Shown: in pieces, positions 56,020 to 64,000 of the stretch
Numbering within the stretch: position 1 is the first letter of the stretch
Layout: every line of letters starts with the position of its first letter
Source of the DNA: Lonicera japonica
Lineage: Eukaryota > Streptophyta > Magnoliopsida > Dipsacales > Caprifoliaceae
Length of the DNA: 64,000 nt
Direction: 5' to 3'
Assembly (NCBI GenBank): GCA_021464415.1
Contig: CM038464.1
Span: 52,248,783 to 52,312,782 of the forward strand
The notes under the pieces: generated by a model
Told to the model about the DNA's origin: nothing
Database searches by the model: none
What the model saw: only the letters and a program-made list of their open reading frames with translations
Translations under genes and position numbers: made by a program

Positions 56020-56512
56020 TAGAATAAACTTGTCTCTTTGATTTGGAAGAAACTCAAGGATCAGTATATGATGAATAGTATCGAAAATCGTCTGTATTTG
56101 AATAAGAAGCTTTTTCGATATGAATTTTTTAGGGGTACATCCATGAATGATCATTTCGTTGGGTTCAACAAGATAATCTCAGACTTGTAGGGATTAAACG
56201 TCAGGATTGATAATGATAATAAGGAAATTTTACTTCATAATTCGCTTCCAAAATCTTATAATCATCTAACTACCACGCATATACATGGGAAGGATAAGGT
56301 GACCTTTGATTTGGTATCATCAATCGTCTTGGCTAATAAAAAGAGCTTGAAGGAGATGGGATAATCCAACTCAGATTTGCTATTCACTAGAAAGAGAAGC
56401 AATGAGAAGAAGCAAAAAAATCGGAGAAGGTTGCGGTCAAAATATAAGGGAACGACTGACAAAAGTAAGATATTTTGTCATAAGTACAAAAAACTTAAAC
56501 ATGAGCGATGAG
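56020..56512 (+). pseudogene. copia gag remnant
   Basis: WKKLKDQYMMNSIENRLYL, FNKIISDL, HNSLPKSYNHL and SIVLANKKSLKEMG follow the plant copia gag pattern. A degraded zinc knuckle (CHKYKKLKHER) is at about 56474-56510. Stops at about 56188 and 56361 interrupt it. The integrase-RT part expected next is missing; the polypurine tract and LTR come about 120 bp later. Confidence 0.75.
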
Positions 56513-56644
56513 AGTGTCCAAATATAAATAATGTCGGTGGAGAGAATAAATGTGCGGTGGATAACTTGAACGCAGTAACGACATCAAAATTAGAGGACTT
56601 TGGGAGTACATTGGGGTCTTATGGAATATCACTAAGGTGGAGAA

Positions 56645-57215
56645 TTGAAGATTTAGCTCTGTATAGGAATTTTATTCCTAGTTGGTTTTATATTGTTCAA
56701 TTTTTAGTTGGCTTTGTATTGTCCGAATATTGGCCAATTTTTAATTGACTTTGTATTATCCAAATATTGGTCAATTCTTAATTGACTTTGTATTGTCTAA
56801 TTCCTAGTTGATTTTGACTTTGTACAATCCTAAACCCATTGAATTTATACCCTATAAATAGAACCATTGTCATAGGTTTATTTATGAATTGTTTACCCAT
56901 TGGATTTATACCCTATAAATAGATATATTTGAGAATATTAAGAGTCCTAATTAGTGGGTAGGGTTTGCTTTGTGATTGTGCTTGGAATTGATCTTCATCA
57001 ATAATAGTAGCTATCACCCGATAGATTAGTGACAATTTTGCTAATACCACCAAATTGCTTGCGTGCGTGGTTGGTTGTTTTCTTCCTTAATATCTGGTTA
57101 TTTTTGTATTGCTTGAATATTATTGGTATTTATTTTTTTAATTATTGTACATATAATTGTTCAGTCAATCATACGCTTCTATTAAGACTTGTTCTAGCAG
57201 TATCCTGTATAATTA
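56645..57215 (+). repeat. copia-family LTR, plus orientation
   Basis: It follows the polypurine tract at about 56634-56643. It contains two CCCTATAAATAG promoter boxes in a local direct duplication (about 56848-56862 and 56908-56922), and the 3' part shares TTGCTTGCGTGCGTGGTTGG with the other LTR copies in inverse orientation. Confidence 0.7.
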
Positions 57216-57263
57216 ATTAAAAGTTGTGATTAGAGATGGGGTGTGCGTTAATTGAACATGATT

Positions 57264-58768
57264 ATTGTGCCCACCGACATAAAGGCTGGGCCAAGGCCAA
57301 TGTACTAATTAAGCCTATCGGTCCGCCCACATATGAATGATATTATCTTCAAATTAAGCACTTTTGGGCCATAGGTGTGGGGTTTTTATTTTAAAAGGCC
57401 TCGTTACTATGTAATGACACTCTCCTACTTATCTACCCATGTTAAGTTTTACAATTTTTCCATGTGGGATTAATGGCTTGAGCAAAAATTCTCAATAATC
57501 TCCACCTTTGATCAAACCAATCCACCTTATACCTTAGTTCACATTGAATCCATATTTGAATTGTTTATGTAGATCGTCACTTAACACTACTTGCAAGATC
57601 GTCCACTTTGGTCAATGCACATCTTGAGGTACAACTTATTTCACCTTACTCGAGAAAGCTGAACAACCACATTGACAGCACACCGGGTGTACGTAGGTTA
57701 TAGTGACTCCACCCCCGGCTTCTCAGATTCTAACTCCACCATAAGCTCCACTGAGTCCAGCTATCGGGATGTTTTTTATAGTGACTCATCACCCTAGGCT
57801 TTATAGAATTTTTCTTGACTTTTTCGAGTCTAGCTACCAGTACTACTCCACAAGCGAGTAGATTCACCATTGGCCTTTGATACCAATTGTTGTACAGGCA
57901 TATAGGCCAGGCCCAGGTTACCAATGGGTCCACCGGTTTGCATATATAGTAATGATATTGTTCCCAACTTATACACCTTTGGGTCACAGGTGTGGGGTTT
58001 TATCTTAAAAGATCTTATTACTATTTAGTGGTACTCCCCTACTTATATACAATTGTTGGGTTCTACAATTTTTCCTTGTGGGATCAATGGTTTAAGCAAA
58101 CCATTTTCAACAATCTCCACCTTAGATCAAACCAACCCACATTTGGTTATACTTTGAACTAACACCAGTCCACCTAGACCTATACCTTAGTCCAACGATC
58201 CATGTTTGGACTATTCATGTGGATCACCATTCAACACTGTTCACAAGATCGTCCACCTTGGTCAATATACATCTCGAGGTACACCTTATTTCACCTTGAT
58301 CAAGGAACTTGTACAACCACCTTGACAGTACCCTGGGTGTTCGTAAGTTATAGAGACTCCACCTTTAACTTCTCAGAGTCTAACTCCACCAAAGGCTTCA
58401 CTGAGTCTAGCTATCGGGGTGCTTTTTAGAGCTACTCATCACCTTAGGCTTTGCTTGAGTTTTTCCTGATTCCACCGAATCCAGCTACTGGTACTATTTC
58501 ACAAATGTGTGGATTAACCATCAAGCTTTGATACTAATTATTGTGCCCACCAGTACATAGAGCCGAGCCGAGGGTACCAACTGGACATACCGATCCGCGC
58601 ACATAATAACGATATTTTCCCCAACTAAACACTGTTAGACCATATGTGGGAGGTTTTATCTTAAAAGTTTTCATTATTATGTGGTGGCATTCCCCTACTT
58701 ATATGCACATGTTGCGTTGTACAATTTTTCCTTGTGAGGTCAATGGTTTAAGCCAACAATTCTCAATA
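57264..58768 (-). mobile_element. tandem TRIM array (three LTRs, two internal regions)
   Basis: Minus-strand LTRs of about 225-235 bp lie at 58539-58768, 57888-58112 and 57264-57497. The best-kept one starts TGTTGAAAATGG and ends TACAACA, followed by a tRNA-Met-like primer-binding site TTGGTATCAAAGG. A purine tract GGTGGAGAT precedes each LTR start. Internal regions are only about 390 and 426 bp (57498-57887 and 58113-58538) and encode nothing. LTR, primer-binding site, short non-coding interior and polypurine tract define a TRIM, here with shared LTRs in tandem. A further truncated unit lies at 58769-58880. Confidence 0.75.
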
Positions 58769-58883
58769 ATCTCCATCTTAAATCAAACCATTTCACCTGT
58801 GGCTCCATCTTGAATTAATGCCGATCTACTTGGCTCCACCTGAACTTATACCTTAGTCCATCTTTAATATCAAATTATTGTGC

Positions 58884-59318
58884 TAAGATACCACTAGAAC
58901 AAGCCTTAACACAAGCGTATGATTGACCGAATAATTCTGCGTACAATAATTAAAGTAATAAGTACCATTAATATTTAAGCAATACGAAAAAAATCAGAGA
59001 TTAAGAAAGAAAACAACCAACCACGCACGCAAGCAATTAGGTGGTATCGGCAAAGTCGCCACTAATTCACTGAGTGATCACTATTATTGATGAAAATTAA
59101 TTCCGAATACAACCGCCAAGTAAACCTTAGGCGCAAATAAAGCTCTTAATATTATATCTCAAAGTATACCTAGGAATGTATAAAGCCGAAACCAATTTAG
59201 AATTGGGCAATACAAAACCAACTAGAAATTGGATAATATTTAAATAATACAAAGCCAACTAAAAATTAAACAATATAAAATCAACTAAAAATGAGATTCC
59301 TATACAGAGACAAATCTT
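58884..59318 (-). repeat. copia-family LTR, minus orientation
   Basis: It matches the LTRs at 36536-36957 and 54641-55098, with shared ATTGACCGAATAATT-type and GCAAGCAATTAGGTGGTATC stretches. It abuts the TRIM array on its left. No coding sequence follows. Confidence 0.68.
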
Positions 59319-62300
59319 GAAAAGAAACATTAAGAGTGATCATTTGTTAAAAAAAGAAGGAAAATAAAAAGTAAAAAGGGCAGTACTATATATGATAGTA
59401 TTTAACAGGACATATATATATATATACGCATAAGAAAAGGACCACTTTCAACTAAATGCATATATTGTAATACAAAACTTTCCAATTTTCCAGACCCATC
59501 TGTCCTAATTTATAACACAGTATAATGATTTTTGTACCAAATGCCCTAACAGAGGTCCAACATTCACATGCCGCCCATCTCGCAACCTTGTGAAAAGGGA
59601 TTCATTTCAAAACGAAGGACCACATTAATGTCCCTTTAAATAAATAATTTTGAAGAAATAATATTAGTAATGGACTTTATTTTATTTTTTTTCATTGTTT
59701 TCGGATATGATATAATCAAAATTACTGAATCTTGCAATAAAAAATGAATTATATTTTTAGTATTATTGGGTTAAATTTTGCTTTTATTTAAAAAAAATCA
59801 AATAAGATCTTTAATTTGAGAATAAAATAGTTTGATTTTTACTAACAAGAAAGATGAAAACGTGACATTAGTATTTGCATCCGGTACGCAAGGAGGGGAA
59901 AAAAAGGAATAGGAGGTCATAAGTACAAATCTTTGGTAAATTAGAGGGTTGGATGGCAAATTTGTTATCTATATGCATGTGATTAAAAGAATTTTAATAG
60001 CAAGCAAATGTGTTAATTAGTAGCAAAAATTCAAATTTAATTTTCTTATCCAAGTATTTAATTAGCGCATGCTTATTGACTGGAGCAGTTATTTTTACAT
60101 CATGATTCATATGCTTAACTCCACCAGCAACTTTGAATGCTTTGGGATAAGCACCAGTAGTGAATGACAATTATCTTTTTATAATTATAATAATAATAAC
60201 ACGGGTTGACAAATAGACAACTGTGGTCCTTTCAAAGGAGAATGGGCAATTAATATATATTATGACTTTAAAGATTGCTCGCTCAACAGGCAAACTGTTT
60301 GATGTTGATCTCACACGCACATATATACTTTCTTCCCATGAAGGTTTTCCAAGATCAATTAATTGATCTTCTTTTGCCTATTTTTATTTATTTTTATGAT
60401 ATAATGCTTTTTTAAAAAAATAAAAAATAAAAAAAATTAGTCCGCATTTTAAACGTACTGAACTAGAAGATAAGTCTACTTACATTCAGAACTAAGACAC
60501 TTTTAGAGACCTTTTAAAATGTTAGAATATGTCTTTAAAATATTAATGTATATTCATGCCTCGAAAATTATTTCATATATATATTTATATCGGTGTAAAA
60601 TTAAATAGTTTTGCACTTATTCATAATTTCTTCACAAATTTATAATTTATCAATTCTACCATTGGATTAACTATTTTTGTCGTATTTATCATATATGCAA
60701 AGTTTTAAATTAATCCGATATTTATAATCATTTAATGGTTTGCTTTGTTTTACTTCAATTTTATAAAGCTAATGACTTAATATATAACATGATTATGATG
60801 ATGAGATTATGCAAATTTGATTAATTTAATTTTTTACATGCATATTTGATATATAATAACGAATAGTTTGATAAATTATGAAGTTGGGAAAAAGCTATTG
60901 ACCAGTATAACACTTCTTTGTTTATATACCATGTGTAACTTGAACCTTCCTATATATATATATATATATGTACAATTAATTTAAGGTGTTGCTATTGTCA
61001 CTTTACAAAAGTTCTCTAACACTCCAAAATTGATCTTTTCTACAAATTTTTTTTGTAATATGTTTGTATTACTCTAGTTAGAGTGTCAGACTACTTTTAT
61101 AAAATGCAGATAAACATACCTTTGATTTAGTATAAACCTGTATACTCAATGCGGCAATTATATGAGTATATTTTATGTCTATAAATTTATGTATAAAGGA
61201 GGCACGAGGCTTGCTTAGTTGGTTAAATTTTATGAAGCACAGATACGGATACGACACCACACCGATATGGTGTACGAAAAAATTAGAAAAATATAGGATA
61301 CGATATGTCTTAGATACGGATAAAAAATAATTATAATATATTTATATATTTAATTATTCAACTATAAGAATTTTATAAATTTATGAACAGTACAATGAAT
61401 ATTCATAAAACTAAAACAAACGACTGAGCAATTTAATTGCATAATAACTTAAAAGTATATATAATATTCTGACTTGAATACCAAAAGAAAGATAGAGACC
61501 GAACAACGATGATTGTAGACGAATGACAGAGTATTTTGGTCGATCGTTTCATCTTATGATAAAAGGGTTAACTTATTCATTGAGCTGTAAATGGAAAGCC
61601 TAAATCTTTTTTCAGAAGTTTCTATATAAAAAGAATTATTTGTTATCTTTAAAGTCACTCCAATAAAAAAAATTACAAAACTTACCCCGCCGTATCCTGC
61701 AAATATCCCTCTCGTATCTGAAATTTAAAAAATAAATAAAAAATGTTGGATACTTGGATGCTTATCCATCGCATATCCATTTAGTATAAGTATTTGATAC
61801 TAATACTCCGATCTTAACGGAAGGCATCCGTACTTTAGAACTTAAATTACAGCGTAAATTTTAGTAGGTCAATAATTTGAGTCATTTTGCATGTACTCCA
61901 TATTACCCTTTGCTTGTTGAAAATGTGAATCATTTCTACTTAGATTGAATATAGAGTTTGAAACTATTACATCCACGTATTGCTTATAAAAGGCAGTGTT
62001 ATTAATCATTAAAGAAGAAATTTTTTGTATTGTGATAATACATTATATTTGAAACATAATATACTAAATATATATTATATCAAATCTATCGATTGTATAC
62101 TAACTCCCCATTTTTTAATCAAATAATAACATGGGTACACCATATGAGAGTGTCCCCCTTTAACGTTACACTACGAATAAATTTGCGGCAATTTTATATT
62201 CAATGTCTACAAAATAACAATTCCTTGGGAATAAACCATGTGGCACCTCTTAATTTTCTATTTCCATTATCTTTGTTTTCTATTCCTTTTATCTATATAT

Positions 62301-64000
62301 GTTTTTTCCAAATGTAGTACAAGAATTGGGTGGGATTTAGTCCCCCAATTATGTTGTTCAATAATGTTTAATTAAATATTGTGATTACAATATATAGGGA
62401 GTTCCAAATAGGTCACTTGACCCAAATTCTATGACCCCCCCTAGTTGAACAATCTGAACACAACATGAGTAAATGGAAAAAATATTGGGAAAGGTGAAGA
62501 CTCAACATTCTTCAAATAAAAAAAGAAGTTGCTTTTTTACTTATTTATTCATTTATTGAGTGGGCAAATTACTTCAATTTAGATGATAAAACCCACTGAG
62601 AACAGCTGTTGTTTGGGTCCGCCAGTAAATCTTAGTTTCCAAATTTATATAGTTTTAGTTGTTTGAAATTAGATACGGAGATAATGGAAAATTGTGCTTA
62701 AAATTGTATTTAAATAAACCTTTTGTTGTAAGTATTTTATTTTATTTTATCTTAGTAGGGGATGGGAGTAAGATACTAATAATGTTAACGTATAGGTCTA
62801 GATCGTGATGAAACGTTCGGATTGGATAGTCTGACACCAACTGAATTTGTAACAATTAACTCGAATGAGAAATAACATAGAAATAACATAGTTCATAACC
62901 ATTAATTAAACGAGAAAATTTTATGCTTTGAAGGAAAAAAAAATGCATACCTCTTGCAAATAAGTGTTACAGAACACCAACGACTAAGGATTCGAATATT
63001 TTGTTTATAATTGTTATGTTCAAATTTTGCTATCAACAATTATTTTTGGTAGATCTATAAGAGGTATTGTAAATTATTTTTTGATAAAAGGATAGTAATA
63101 TATTATTTAGAATTTAAAAGAGAACATATACTATAGCTGGAGCGTAGCAAAGTTATAAAAAATGTTAGATATCTCTTATTTTATGACAGTTCAAACCATG
63201 TGAACACCATTCTTAGAAATAACACCGCCGCCGTGCGGGGGTAGTGGTGGTGGTGAGCTAAAAATTTGAAGCAAAACATTAAGGTATTAATTAATTAATA
63301 ATGTATTGGATGGGCGGTTCGTTGATTATGAAGGGAGGGAATTCTGACGACATTTTTAACTCAGATCTTCCACCACCACCACCACCTCCTCCTCCTCCTA
63401 ATCTCTTTTATCATTATCTCTTTCCCGCACCTTTTCTTATTCTTTTCTCTCTATATTTCATTTTTTAATCTATCTATATCTCTATCTCTATTTTTTTTAT
63501 TTTTATGTTTTTTACATGGTGTTAATACTATTTTAATACTTTCAGTTTAATTACTTGTGTTCACTTGTGGTGCTAAATTTTTTTTAGCACCTTTAGTTTA
63601 ATTATGGGTCATTTGGTTTTTGGGTACTACTAATTTGTCGAAACTGGGCTTTGGGTACCGAAATTTATGATAATTGGGTTTTGGGTACCATTTTACCCCC
63701 TTTCGTGAGTCAACCAATGTTGACTGTTAACTTAATTTTTTTTGACTAAAATAACCTTTATTATCAACACCACCATACTCAACCTTAAATCTCACTTTTC
63801 TCCCTCCGCCCTTGTTTCTCCCAAATCTTAAGAGTAAATGGTCCAAGCTTTGGCAGACAATTCTGACTGGACTAATCAATCTGTAAGAGGATAATTGACT
63901 GAGTTTTGGAGGAACCAAATTCTTTGGAGAGAGATAAGAAAGGGAATCCACATGTATAGTTCGACTTATCGGAGGGAGAAGATGATAATGATGAAGACGA
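59319..64000. other. AT-rich intergenic DNA, no recognised gene
   Basis: No long frame or RNA gene. A candidate small element lies at about 61233-61842, with ATACGGATACG-like sequence at the left and its inverse GCATCCGTACT at the right. (CCA)n(CCT)n runs at 63370-63397, followed by pyrimidine-rich DNA to 63500, could be the 5' region of a gene beyond the window. The 74-codon minus frame at 63727-63951 has no familiar motif. Confidence 0.5.

Larger units (their letters stand above)
54416..57215. mobile_element. head-to-head copia remnants with outward LTRs
   Basis: From left to right: partial and complete LTR on the minus strand (54416-55098), RNase H/RT and a gag N-terminus on the minus strand (55100-55994), gag on the plus strand (56020-56512), a polypurine tract (AAGGTGGAGA, about 56634-56643), and an LTR on the plus strand (56645-57215). 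The two LTRs belong to the same family. This is an inverted, internally deleted pair rather than one element. Confidence 0.72.

Noticed and set aside
57264..58768. Cassandra TRIM with 5S rRNA promoter
   Set aside because: I looked for a 5S-like internal promoter in the LTRs and saw none.
61233..61842. A definite MITE with ATACGGATACG ends
   Set aside because: The inverted match is short and imperfect and no clear target duplication is visible, so it is mentioned only as a candidate.

Overview
The window is nuclear DNA of a flowering plant, most likely a eudicot. It is strongly AT-rich. It carries Ty1/copia, TRIM, hAT, PIF/Harbinger and Helitron elements, an integrated caulimovirid (plant pararetrovirus), plant F-box/DUF295 genes, a plant-mobile-domain fragment and a chloroplast-envelope OEP7-like gene. 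I cannot name the species. Only two host genes look intact: an F-box/DUF295 gene (31133-32350, minus) and an OEP7-like gene (15421-15816, minus). Most other coding sequence is decayed mobile or viral DNA.

Layout. 1-4472: 3' part of a decayed copia element, split by a non-autonomous hAT element (3177-4049) that itself carries a tRNA-derived SINE. 4473-9570: AT-rich DNA without a recognisable gene. 9571-40202: a locus built from diverged duplicated units, each made of an F-box gene, a promoter/5'UTR module, a block with a short hydrophobic ORF, a Helitron and a tail. Unit A (from 9.77 kb) has a frameshifted F-box gene, a 1.7-kb insertion with the OEP7-like gene and a palindromic minisatellite, and a Helitron split by a 10.2-kb viral insertion (17463-27681). 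Unit B (29.0-35.3 kb) has the intact F-box gene and an uninterrupted Helitron. Unit C (38.4-40.2 kb) keeps only an F-box stub and has the empty Helitron site. 40215-44564: a PIF/Harbinger element with its DNA-binding ORF, no visible transposase, and a plant-mobile-domain exon. 46895-52662: an element with inverted repeats of about 245 bp, containing a nearly complete but disabled copia element (47551-52417). It splits a sixth copy of the F-box promoter module. 54416-59318: head-to-head copia remnants, a tandem TRIM array and stray LTRs. 59319-64000: no recognisable gene.

The viral insert reads on the minus strand as slightly more than one genome of about 7.3 kb: primer-binding site, movement protein, capsid with zinc knuckle, protease, reverse transcriptase, RNase H, a second ORF, promoter/poly(A) region, then a second primer-binding site and movement-protein copy. 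It then switches, through a 9-bp microhomology, to a plus-strand fragment. The separate second ORF is most like Florendovirus. All viral genes are broken.

History readable from the sequence: unit C separated before the Helitron inserted; A and B share the Helitron; A alone then gained the OEP7-bearing insertion, a small Helitron (9571-9723) and the viral insert.
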